Assembly (NCBI GenBank): GCA_900549975.1
Contig: URQK01000060.1
Coordinates: forward strand, 1-9,632
Direction: 5' to 3'
Source of the DNA: an uncultured Mollicutes bacterium
GTDB lineage: Bacteria > Bacillota_I > Bacilli_A > RFN20 > CAG-826
Length of the DNA stretch: 9,632 nt
Notes under the pieces: model-generated
The model's database searches: none
Seen by the model: the letters and a program-made list of their open reading frames with translations, nothing else
Told to the model about the DNA's origin: nothing
Program-made: the position numbers and the translations under genes
Shown here: positions 1-7,114 of the stretch, piece by piece
Layout of the letters: each line of letters starts with the position of its first letter
How positions within the stretch are numbered: the first letter of the stretch is position 1

Positions 1-203
1 ATTGTCAGATTTTCTATATCTGTTTTCTTCATACTTTCCTTAATGCTGCATTCATCCAACATTAATTCATATACTGTATTTTCTAATTCATCTTTTAAAA
101 TCCTTATTTCTAAATTACCGTTTTTGATACGTAATTCATCAATTAATGCTTTTTCTGACTTATCTTTTTTTAACTTGATATCATTTGTTAGACGCCATAT
201 CCT
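1..203 (-). pseudogene. Open frame resembling the C-terminal end of a DUF4956 protein, runs off left edge
   Basis: A frame shifted relative to the VTC remnant and overlapping its end is open from just after a TAG (206-204) to the left edge, about 67 codons with no internal stop. It reads LTNDIKLKKDKSEKALIDEL and then RIKNGNLEI. This resembles the C-terminal segment of DUF4956 membrane proteins, where a motif like IDELR-x-[RK]-NGNLEIS is common. DUF4956, VTC-domain and CotH genes often sit side by side in Firmicutes, which supports the reading. There is no start codon or membrane segment ahead of it, so it is probably a fragment joined to the VTC piece by deletion. An ATG at 32-30 with AAGGAA upstream could begin another gene that continues outside the window, but only ten codons are visible. 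Confidence 0.4.
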
Positions 204-283
204 CTAATCCGAAGTTTTTCTTTATAAACTGGCTTTTCTAGTGAATGGCGAATTAATAAAATATCAAACATTATATTTTTATT
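188..283 (-). pseudogene. Remnant of a VTC-domain (polyphosphate polymerase-like) gene
   Basis: A short frame read on the minus strand to a TAA at 190-188 contains LIRHSLEKPVYKEKLRIR followed by GYGV. This matches the conserved core of VTC-domain proteins, in which a run like LIR-x-S-[IL]-EKP-x-YKEKLR-x-R-x-YGV follows an [LI]-YFDT strand and supplies basic residues of the polyphosphate tunnel. Here the strand before it is shortened (FD then ILLIR). The N-terminal part of the domain is absent, since the terminator of the preceding gene lies immediately upstream, and the frame stops right after GYGV. About 30 residues remain of a domain usually over 200 long, so it cannot be functional. The match is from memory of the family motif. 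Confidence 0.6.
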
Positions 284-291
284 GGAAAAAT

Positions 292-328
292 AAAAAAACG
301 CACAATCAATAATGTGCGTCGTTTTTTT
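292..328 (-). terminator. Strong intrinsic terminator, possibly bidirectional
   Basis: There is a 7-bp stem ACGCACA / TGTGCGT (298-304 with 313-319) with an 8-nt loop, followed on the minus strand by a run of seven T, 18 nt past the TerB-like stop. Another seven T follow on the plus strand after a two-base CG, so it could also work in that direction. Confidence 0.85.
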
Positions 329-345
329 ATAATGATTTTTTCTAA

Positions 346-816
346 TTAACGATCAAAACGATCACGAACAACTCCACAAAGTGAAGTGATAAATAATTCT
401 TCGTTTTGCGCTAAATTGTTATCTATTAAAGCCACTGCGGTTGTGAAGTATAAAAATTGAACAGCATCTTGTCTATCTGTTAATGATTGAAATACTTGGA
501 TAGTCTTATTACGCCATTCTTGCTTATTATATTTTACCATTCGATTAAAAAATTCATCATATGTAAAATAATCTCCTGCCTTAAGCATTTTTTTCATAGC
601 ATAATATTCTTCCTTAGATATTTTGCCATCATTACAAGCAACACACGCGAAAGCCCCCATTATTACTTCATAAGCAGCCTGCTTATCTAATCCTTCGTTA
701 CGTATTAATCGAGTATATAACTCATTTGCAAAGCCAACAATACAAGAACTACCTTCTTGCTCAATTGTTTTTTTAGTATTATTTTTAACTATTTCAAAAA
801 TTTCATATGCGTACAT
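346..816 (-). CDS. TerB-like all-helical protein of unknown function
   Basis: This 156-aa protein looks soluble and helical, with no signal peptide. Two acidic helix-loop segments stand out: ACNDGKISKEEY (Asp63, Glu69, Glu70) and ALIDNNLAQNEEL (Asp132, Glu139, Glu140). They sit about 70 residues apart, as in TerB-like domains, where such paired acidic motifs are linked to metal binding and tellurite-resistance-associated proteins. The assignment is by pattern only and the function is unknown. The ATG at 816 is preferred over a GTG at 825: the AAGGGAG Shine-Dalgarno (833-827) is 10 nt from the ATG but only 1 nt from the GTG. It has its own predicted promoter and terminator, so it appears independent of the glycan operon. 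Expected location is the cytoplasm. Confidence 0.7.
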   Translation of the reverse strand: MYAYEIFEIVKNNTKKTIEQEGSSCIVGFANELYTRLIRNEGLDKQAAYEVIMGAFACVACNDGKISKEEYYAMKKMLKAGDYFTYDEFFNRMVKYNKQEWRNKTIQVFQSLTDRQDAVQFLYFTTAVALIDNNLAQNEELFITSLCGVVRDRFDR

Positions 817-843
817 AATTAACACACTCCCTTAAGTATTATT

Positions 844-872
844 ATTTTATAAAATAAAATATTCTAATTCAA
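844..872 (-). promoter_or_regulatory. Predicted sigma-A-type promoter of the TerB-like gene
   Basis: The -35 box TTGAAT (872-867) and -10 box TAAAAT (849-844) are separated by 17 bp, close to the TTGACA/TATAAT consensus. It lies just downstream of the operon terminator and about 30 bp before the start codon of the next gene. The AT-rich background makes chance matches possible. Confidence 0.5.
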
Positions 873-916
873 TAATTTATAAAAGACTTGAATTCTTAGA
901 AAGGAAATTCAAGTCT
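871..916 (-). terminator. Probable intrinsic terminator of the glycan-surface operon
   Basis: There is an 11-bp perfect inverted repeat (884-894 with 906-916, AGACTTGAATT / AATTCAAGTCT) with an 11-nt loop, 33 nt beyond the EEP stop. On the minus strand it is followed by TTTATAAATTATT, a U-rich but interrupted tail. It probably ends the operon. The stem has few G-C pairs, so some readthrough is possible. Confidence 0.65.
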
Positions 917-949
917 CAATAGTATTAATTTAAAATTAAATTATCCTTT

Positions 950-1924
950 TTACTTATAAGAGAAATTAGCGTGTACAAAGAAATGATCACTAGCAAAATC
1001 GCTTTCTTTGTTTCCTTCATTATTCATAATTACAAAGTTATTAATTTCAAATTTATCTTTAGAAGAGAATATATAATCAATTGGTGAATATGGATGTTCA
1101 CGTGTTGATTCATCTAATTCTTTTCCATAATTATGGAAAGTACACATTTTTTGACTGTCTTTATAACTTGCCCAAGAATCATCAAAATATTCTAAACATG
1201 CTTGATATGTTTCATTTTCTTCTTCGCGCCAATAATTTAAATCACCCGTAAAGAAACCTGGAACATTAAGCTTTTTCATATGATTAATTACTTGTAAGCA
1301 AGAATTTTTACGACATAATTTAGTATTATTTGTTTCCGTTGCCTCACCATTCATATTTCCATAAGCATGGTTATATTCTAAATGGGCATTAAAATAACTT
1401 ACATCTTTATTGGTATAACGATCAGTTAATAAAGCCCAAGAGCATACACGTGGAAATGATGCACCCCATTCGGAAGCAATATAGCCGCTTGAGGCATTTT
1501 CATTATCTCCAAACCAAAATGTTCCACTTTCTTTAATAATAAAACGATCTAATTTAATAAAGATGCCACTAGCTTCAGGAAAACTACCGCCGCGAGATTG
1601 ATAAATATGTTGATAGCCATATTCTTCTAAACTACTTTCTAAAGCAAGTGTCCATCCTTCTCCTTCTTCTTGCACACCAAGTAAATCAGGCATAACGCTA
1701 ATGATTTGATCTTTTACTAATTCATGGTAATAGTTGTTATTTTGGTGTCCTTGGTCAAGGTTACAAGACATGACTGTGATTGATTCATTAACTTCAACTT
1801 CGGTATTACCGCTGCTTGAATTTGAAGTCGAGGAAGAGTTTGATGTACTAGCAGGATTTTTATTACATGAAGTAACCGCTAGTAAACCCATTAATAAAAT
1901 AATTGATTTATATTTATTTTTCAT
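950..1924 (-). CDS. Endonuclease/exonuclease/phosphatase-fold lipoprotein
   Basis: This 324-aa exported lipoprotein has a signal peptide MKNKYKSIILLMGLLAVTSC, with lipidated Cys20 in the lipobox AVTSC, and a Ser/Thr/Asn linker at 21-45. The rest is an EEP (exonuclease III/DNase I-like) domain whose motifs appear in the family order: SCNLD with Asn55, GVQEE with metal-binding Glu86, NAHLEY with His181, TGDLNYW with Asp228 and Asn230, IDYIF with Asp283, and SDHFFVHANF with Asp313-His314. The full catalytic set is present, so a Mg2+-dependent hydrolase of phosphodiester or phosphomonoester bonds outside the membrane is expected. The family covers nucleases, sphingomyelinases and inositol phosphatases, and the substrate cannot be told from sequence. 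Its gene starts 10 nt after GH3, so it belongs to the same operon. The chosen start gives a good Shine-Dalgarno and a standard signal peptide. Confidence 0.88.
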   Translation of the reverse strand: MKNKYKSIILLMGLLAVTSCNKNPASTSNSSSTSNSSSGNTEVEVNESITVMSCNLDQGHQNNNYYHELVKDQIISVMPDLLGVQEEGEGWTLALESSLEEYGYQHIYQSRGGSFPEASGIFIKLDRFIIKESGTFWFGDNENASSGYIASEWGASFPRVCSWALLTDRYTNKDVSYFNAHLEYNHAYGNMNGEATETNNTKLCRKNSCLQVINHMKKLNVPGFFTGDLNYWREEENETYQACLEYFDDSWASYKDSQKMCTFHNYGKELDESTREHPYSPIDYIFSSKDKFEINNFVIMNNEGNKESDFASDHFFVHANFSYK

Positions 1925-1937
1925 AAGAGTACCTCTA
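1925..1937 (-). promoter_or_regulatory. EEP lipoprotein ribosome binding site overlapping the GH3 stop codon
   Basis: The GH3 TAG stop (1937-1935) overlaps an AGAGG Shine-Dalgarno (1936-1932), seven nt from the ATG at 1924. This decides the start of the next gene: an in-frame ATG farther upstream at 1972 would overlap the GH3 gene and add residues ahead of an otherwise complete lipoprotein signal peptide. Confidence 0.75.
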
Positions 1938-4916
1938 AATATTGTCATAACCCATTTGTGAGAAGTCAACATTAACTCCTAATTCATGGTATTCTTCTTC
2001 TGTCCAGACACAGTTTGAATTAGCGCAGGCATAAAGAATATGATGAGCGGCATTTTTTAATAATATAATTGCATCATTAGGTGTTTCATTTACTAATTTA
2101 GAAGCACCGCTAATGGTGTTTTTAAGTAGCCATAAATCATTTCCACCTCGTATACCCATGTTAACAGGCATTAAGTTAGGATTAATCCAGTCAGTGATTA
2201 CGACGCCTTTAAATCCCCATTCGTCACGACATACACTATTAAGGAAACTATGTGCCCCGCTCCAAACACTACCAATACGCGAGAACGATGACATAAATCC
2301 TAGTCCGCCTTCTTTAACATAAATTTCAAATGGACGTAAATAGATTTGACGTATTGATTGTTCATTAGCCCAAACAGTTAAGTTTTGACGTTCAGTTTCT
2401 TGATCATTAAGTGCTATATGTTTAGCATAAGTAAATACGCCATATTTAGCAGTACCTTTTGCTACATATCCTCCCATACTTCCTGAAAGCATTGGATCTT
2501 CACTATAATATTCAAAGTTTCTTCCACCAGTTGCGCAGCGGTGAATATTAAGTCCTGGAGCGTACCAACCAGTTAGCCCCATAGCGGCTCCTTCTTTGCC
2601 AATTGATTCTCCCATCAATTTAGCTGCATCTAAATTCCAAGTTGACGCTATTACTACTTCACCAACATAGCCAGTTCCTTTAACTTGAATTGAAGCTGGA
2701 CCATCATCATCATAAGTTAAACGTTTACTAATCGAATCAATTTTAATAGTTTGGAAACCACCATTATCAACTAAATCAATTAATTCTTGTTTAGATAATT
2801 GGGCCAAGAGTTGTTCCCAACGTGGATCATCATAGTCAGCGCCTTTTAAATCACGCAATGTTAAACCATTCTTTTGATTTAAATCAATATTACCGGTTAA
2901 TGTTTTGTCGGTGTTATATGATTTATTCTTTAAAGCGCTTTTCGCATTATCTGATATATCATTGGTGTTAATATCGGAAGTTTTTGGGAAAGTACCTGCA
3001 AAATCACTACGTGTCATATATTGAATCTTATCTTGATGCGGACCATATTCGCAATCACTAAATTGATTTTTATAATTGGTACCACCATCTCCATTTAAGA
3101 ATCTGACATCATTCTTATATTCAAAAGTAATTGTATTTTTATTACTTCCCGTAACTTTAGTTAAAGTATTACAATCATCTCGAAGAGAAAGAACATATGT
3201 ACCTTTTTCTAAAACATAATTACCATTATTAGTATCCCAAGAAGCTAAATTTTCTAGGTCAATATCAATACGCGCATAATATGTTTCATTCGGTTTAAGT
3301 TCATTAGTTTTAGCATAACCCGCTAATTCGACATAAGCTTTTTCAATACCACCTTTAGTATATGGAGCGGTTAAGTATAATTCCACTACTTCTTTACCTA
3401 TTACATCACCAGTATTTTTCACTGCTACTTGCACAGATAATTTATTTGTTTCTTCATCAAATTCATATTCGGAGATATGTTTTTCAAATGTTGTATAAGA
3501 ATATCCTTCACCAAAGGAATATTGAACGTAATCATCATAATTAAAAGTATCATCCTCATAAGCTCTTGTAGTGTAATAGCGATATCCAACATAAATACCT
3601 TCCCTATATTCAACAATGCTTTTACCTAATGAAGAACTATATTTAGTTGTATCTGGTCCAAATGATTGGAATGATGGAGCACTTGTAATATCATAAGCCC
3701 AAGTATCCGCCATTTTACCAGATGGATTATATTCACCAGATATAATCTTAGCAACAGCTTTATTACCTGTTAAACCTGGGTGTCCAATCCATAAGACACT
3801 ATCAATACCTTCTTGATCTAATAATTTTAATTCCATAGGATTTGATGAGTTAATTAAAATAATTACTTTATCAAAGTTTTCCGCTAAGAAATTAATCATA
3901 TCGGCTTCTCGACTTGTTAATTTACATAAATCATGATTTAAATCCGTATCTTCTGAACCAGCACGCGAAACAGCATAAATTGCTACATCACTATATTCTT
4001 TAGCGCTATCAAGCAAAGTTTTGCCATTTAAACTTGGATATGTTTGTGTATACGCTTTTACTTCTGGTTCGTTATCATATGGGAATTTGGTTGGAGCAAT
4101 TAATAAATTACCATTCTTATCATAGGTATTACCTTGGAAGGCATTATATTGGCAAGATATATCATAATTACTTTCATTAATGCTATATGTTTTCTTATCA
4201 TAATAATTAGCAACGAGGTTATAAATATCCATATTATATTCAAAACCTTCATCTAACATTGCTTTTTCAAATCTTGTTGCGTGGAAGTCATTACCATTAT
4301 AATTACTATTAGTAACAAATACACCTGAACCACCTCCGCCATATAGCATACCGAATGCGGAACTACCAAAGATATTTACTTTATTGTTTGCTTCTTTGTT
4401 TAATGGAAGAACATCATTGCTATTACGAAGTAATACTGCACCTTCTTTTTCTAAAGTTACAACATTTTCTTTACTTTCTCCAATAGCAAGTCTTGCGGCT
4501 TCACTATCGTTATTACCACCAGTCTTCTTATTTAAAGCTTGCATAAGTGCTTCCCAAGTTGTAGAAAGTACAGGGGCAGCAATACAAGAAAGAGCAATAC
4601 AAACTCCGCAAGTAATAGAAAGAGGCAATTTCATAATTTTCCAATTACGTAAACGTTTTGTTTTCTTATCTAATTTTTTTATTGAATCTTTTTTCTCTTG
4701 TTTATTTAGTTTATTAATCTTAGCAATTTGTGCATTTGCTTCTTTTTCTTCGTCTTTACTCATTTTATTTTTTGTAAATATAAATACATAAATAAAATAG
4801 AATAAGACAAACGCTAATATTGCAACACCTAAAATATAAATAGCTAATATCCAATCAAAACTTTTTAGAGGATAACCAGGAACAATTTCCCAATCTAATA
4901 TTCCATTTAATATCAT
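1935..4916 (-). CDS. Membrane-tethered GH3 glycoside hydrolase with permuted domain order
   Basis: This 993-aa protein has a membrane helix at about 22-47, a Lys/Glu-rich probably cytoplasmic loop at 48-95 and a second helix at about 96-118, placing the enzyme outside the cell. The GH3 C-terminal-type alpha/beta domain comes first (about 150-475: EGAVLLRN, GGGGSG at 193-198, NPSGK, EGIYVGYRYY, SFGEGYSYTTF). A fibronectin-III-like domain follows (about 478-590: GKEVVELYL, GGIEKAYVELAGY). The catalytic TIM-barrel-type domain comes last (about 700-960: DDGPAS, GRNFEYYSEDP at 798-808, AKHIALNDQETER with Lys832-His833). By family pattern the nucleophile is Asp909 in VVITDW and the likely acid/base is Glu322 in AGSEDTD. 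The reversed order is known from some rumen beta-glucosidases (Ruminococcus albus, Butyrivibrio). It likely releases beta-linked sugars, but whether glucosidase, xylosidase or another specificity cannot be read here. All key residues are intact. Confidence 0.92.
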   Translation of the reverse strand: MILNGILDWEIVPGYPLKSFDWILAIYILGVAILAFVLFYFIYVFIFTKNKMSKDEEKEANAQIAKINKLNKQEKKDSIKKLDKKTKRLRNWKIMKLPLSITCGVCIALSCIAAPVLSTTWEALMQALNKKTGGNNDSEAARLAIGESKENVVTLEKEGAVLLRNSNDVLPLNKEANNKVNIFGSSAFGMLYGGGGSGVFVTNSNYNGNDFHATRFEKAMLDEGFEYNMDIYNLVANYYDKKTYSINESNYDISCQYNAFQGNTYDKNGNLLIAPTKFPYDNEPEVKAYTQTYPSLNGKTLLDSAKEYSDVAIYAVSRAGSEDTDLNHDLCKLTSREADMINFLAENFDKVIILINSSNPMELKLLDQEGIDSVLWIGHPGLTGNKAVAKIISGEYNPSGKMADTWAYDITSAPSFQSFGPDTTKYSSSLGKSIVEYREGIYVGYRYYTTRAYEDDTFNYDDYVQYSFGEGYSYTTFEKHISEYEFDEETNKLSVQVAVKNTGDVIGKEVVELYLTAPYTKGGIEKAYVELAGYAKTNELKPNETYYARIDIDLENLASWDTNNGNYVLEKGTYVLSLRDDCNTLTKVTGSNKNTITFEYKNDVRFLNGDGGTNYKNQFSDCEYGPHQDKIQYMTRSDFAGTFPKTSDINTNDISDNAKSALKNKSYNTDKTLTGNIDLNQKNGLTLRDLKGADYDDPRWEQLLAQLSKQELIDLVDNGGFQTIKIDSISKRLTYDDDGPASIQVKGTGYVGEVVIASTWNLDAAKLMGESIGKEGAAMGLTGWYAPGLNIHRCATGGRNFEYYSEDPMLSGSMGGYVAKGTAKYGVFTYAKHIALNDQETERQNLTVWANEQSIRQIYLRPFEIYVKEGGLGFMSSFSRIGSVWSGAHSFLNSVCRDEWGFKGVVITDWINPNLMPVNMGIRGGNDLWLLKNTISGASKLVNETPNDAIILLKNAAHHILYACANSNCVWTEEEYHELGVNVDFSQMGYDNI

Positions 4917-4927
4917 ATTATCACCTA
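4917..4927 (-). promoter_or_regulatory. GH3 ribosome binding site overlapping the upstream stop codon
   Basis: The TAG stop of the 708-aa gene (4927-4925) shares bases with the AGGTG Shine-Dalgarno (4926-4922), which is five nt from the GH3 ATG at 4916. Ribosomes ending on the upstream gene would be placed at the next start, so translational coupling is likely. Confidence 0.7.
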
Positions 4928-7051
4928 TATCCTTTTTTTGTTTTTGTAGACCATATATCCAATTAATCCACCACTAATAAGAAGAGAAATTGCAAAGGTT
5001 AACCATCCACCAAGTACTCTTTTATTAATGTTATGCACATTAACGCCACCATTTGGATTATCAGGTATAATTGGAGTATTTGGTTTATTCTTTCCTTCTT
5101 TTGCTACAACAACATTTCTTTTTCTTGATGTTTCGTTATTCGCTTCATCTTTAACAGTGACAATTATGGTATATGTTCCAATTTTTGTAGGTTTAAATTT
5201 ATTATTCGTAGATGTAACAGTTTCTTGTTTACTTGTACCAAATTCAAAATATACTTTTACTGATATAGATAATTTTTCCTTTTCCGTTATATCATCTTCA
5301 TATTCAAAGGTAAATTCAAGATTTTCATATGTTTCAAATACATTGCTGGTAAAATATATAATACCGATTGTTGGTGATGTAACATCAATATTATCAACAC
5401 GAATAATACAACTTGTTGGTACTTCTAGATGAATACAATCTATATTAAATGAAGAACCACTAATATTAGTTAAAATAATTTTATTGACACCTTTATTGAT
5501 GCTTGCATTAGAAATTGTTAATTCTTCCCAGTTATACCATTTATCATTGCCAGGGTAACTTGGGAATAATGATTGATCAAAATTAGCTTCTACACCATTA
5601 ATTTTAAATGATAAAACATCATTAATATTGCCACCACTAAAAGCAGAAGCCACCCAAAGAGATAACTTAAACGAAGATACATCAACATTACTTTTAAAAG
5701 TCCAAGTAATGCTGTTATTTACAGTTCCAAAGTTACCAACGCACTTTCCTCCACTTGTCTCATGAACACTTGGATTAGATGATTGACGGTCAAGTATCAT
5801 ACCATCCACACCTAGAGCATCACTACTAGTTCCTTTTATAATTGCGCCTTCTGCTTCTAAAGTAATTGGTCCACCTTTACCACCAACACCATGATCAACA
5901 TTGGTATAAGAAAAATTAGTGTTTTCCGAAGTTTCTATAATAATATAATCAATATTAACTGAATATCCATTAAATGATTCTAATTCAAATGTATTAGTGC
6001 CTTTATTTAATTTAATAGATGGTGTTGATATTTCAACGAAACTATACCAACCATTAAAAGCTCCCCATGTTCCAGCACTAGTAATATCAATTCCATATAC
6101 ATCTGGATAACGATTAAATGGTGCGGCACCGCCTGAACCGCCATTAATTCTTGGAATAATAGTATTAGCGTATTCTACTCCTTCATTACTACCCGCAACA
6201 GCAATTTTGACAATAGCACTATTAACTTCATTGCTACTTTCAAACTTAAATGTAACGATATTATCGCCTTCATTACCCCAGTTAGCAATACACCCGCCAT
6301 TAGAACATTCATCATCTTCTTCTAAAAACGATGGGGAACCATTACCAATTGTACCTTCAATTTTTGTTGCATATTCGGCTTCGATTTTTAAGCTACTTGT
6401 ATAACTTGTTGAACCACCATCTTCACTATCTAATGTTCCTAATGGCTCTCCATCTATAAAACTATTAACACTAGTGGAAGAATCAAACTCTAATTCTAGA
6501 CAATCAATATTCCAATTTATATTGCTATTATTTTTAATTGTTAATTCGTTATTACCTTTTGGAAAACTTAAAGTTGCTTCTGTTCCAACGAAATAAAACA
6601 TATAGTTTCCAATAGTATTAACGCTACTATTTTTCCAAGTTGCATTGACACCATTAACGCTTATTGATAAGTTACTTGTTTTTAAATCACTTGATTTGGC
6701 ACCGACCCATAAACGAATATTAGTATCTTTTTGTTCTTTATTAAGATTAAATTTCCAAGTAATAGTATTGCCAATTACTCCCCAATTTCTTACTACTTTT
6801 CCGTTACTAGTAGGATGACTAGCATTATTTGAAGTTGCTTCAGCAACAAATCCATCAGTAGAGCCTGATGAAGAATTAGTTCCTTTAATAATACCTTCTT
6901 CAGCTTCAAATAAATAAGAACCACATTCACAATGTTTATTAATATAATTATGAGTATGGGTTTCGGCTAAAACGGAAGTAGCAAAATTACTATTTCCTAA
7001 AACTGGAATAAAAGCTAATAAAAAACCTATTATTTTCGTTTTATTATTCAT
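4925..7051 (-). CDS. Membrane-anchored protein with three CBM-like domains and an Ig-like domain
   Basis: This 708-aa exported protein has a type I signal peptide at residues 1-29 (MNNKTK, hydrophobic core, probable cleavage after VLA). A short His/Cys patch, HTHNY then HCECG, lies at 32-44. Three CBM6/CBM35-like beta-sandwich domains follow: 47-189, 221-374 and 396-544. Domains 1 and 3 share E-A-E-x-G-x-I-I-K-G-T, GK-x-V-x-N-[WF]-G and N-I-D-C near the end. They also resemble domains A and B of the upstream lipoprotein, but without the WCCAG cysteines. Domain 2 is more diverged, with a Gly-rich loop at 303-310. An Ig-like domain covers about 558-655 (GTYTIIVTVKDEANN), then a Pro/Asn linker, a membrane helix at 683-702 and a KNKKRI cytoplasmic tail. 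No catalytic motif is visible, so glycan binding is the likely role. It ends 8 nt before the GH3 gene. Confidence 0.85.
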   Translation of the reverse strand: MNNKTKIIGFLLAFIPVLGNSNFATSVLAETHTHNYINKHCECGSYLFEAEEGIIKGTNSSSGSTDGFVAEATSNNASHPTSNGKVVRNWGVIGNTITWKFNLNKEQKDTNIRLWVGAKSSDLKTSNLSISVNGVNATWKNSSVNTIGNYMFYFVGTEATLSFPKGNNELTIKNNSNINWNIDCLELEFDSSTSVNSFIDGEPLGTLDSEDGGSTSYTSSLKIEAEYATKIEGTIGNGSPSFLEEDDECSNGGCIANWGNEGDNIVTFKFESSNEVNSAIVKIAVAGSNEGVEYANTIIPRINGGSGGAAPFNRYPDVYGIDITSAGTWGAFNGWYSFVEISTPSIKLNKGTNTFELESFNGYSVNIDYIIIETSENTNFSYTNVDHGVGGKGGPITLEAEGAIIKGTSSDALGVDGMILDRQSSNPSVHETSGGKCVGNFGTVNNSITWTFKSNVDVSSFKLSLWVASAFSGGNINDVLSFKINGVEANFDQSLFPSYPGNDKWYNWEELTISNASINKGVNKIILTNISGSSFNIDCIHLEVPTSCIIRVDNIDVTSPTIGIIYFTSNVFETYENLEFTFEYEDDITEKEKLSISVKVYFEFGTSKQETVTSTNNKFKPTKIGTYTIIVTVKDEANNETSRKRNVVVAKEGKNKPNTPIIPDNPNGGVNVHNINKRVLGGWLTFAISLLISGGLIGYMVYKNKKRI

Positions 7052-7063
7052 ATATACTCCTTT
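7052..7063 (-). promoter_or_regulatory. Strong ribosome binding site of the 708-aa gene
   Basis: AAAGGAG lies at 7063-7057, five nt before the ATG at 7051. This is the best Shine-Dalgarno match in the window. It overlaps a 10-bp sequence (CTTATCTAAA, 7070-7061) that also occurs in the hairpin just upstream (7095-7086). Confidence 0.75.
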
Positions 7064-7074
7064 AGATAAGATTA

Positions 7075-7099
7075 CGCCCTTATTTTTTAGATAAGGGCG
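7075..7099 (-). other. Intergenic hairpin between the two CBM-array genes
   Basis: There is a perfect 9-bp inverted repeat (CGCCCTTAT / ATAAGGGCG) with a 7-nt loop, starting 15 nt past the stop of the 748-aa lipoprotein gene. On the minus strand the bases after it are TAATCTTATC, so the U-tract of a classic intrinsic terminator is missing. It may act as a leaky terminator or as a 3'-end stabiliser that sets different levels for the two proteins; this is inference. Confidence 0.6.
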
Positions 7100-7114
7100 C
7101 TAAAAACTAATTTG

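Noticed and set aside
817..825. GTG at 825 as the start of the TerB-like gene
   Set aside because: The only Shine-Dalgarno (AAGGGAG) is 1 nt away from it, too close; the ATG at 816 has workable spacing.
1925..1972. Upstream in-frame ATG at 1972 as the start of the EEP gene (340 aa)
   Set aside because: It lies inside the GH3 gene and would add 16 residues ahead of a standard lipoprotein signal peptide. The ATG at 1924 has a well-placed AGAGG.
4384..4791. Plus-strand open frame of 135 codons
   Set aside because: It lies antisense within the membrane-anchor and early part of the GH3 gene. Its hydrophobic and Ser-rich content is what complementing Lys/Glu-rich codons gives, and no family is recognisable.
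5028..5432. Plus-strand open frame of 134 codons
   Set aside because: It is antisense to the Ig-like region of the 708-aa gene, which has clear domain structure; no recognisable product.
7075..7099. Hairpin as a full intrinsic terminator of the lipoprotein gene
   Set aside because: No run of T follows it on the minus strand, so it is reported only as an intergenic hairpin.
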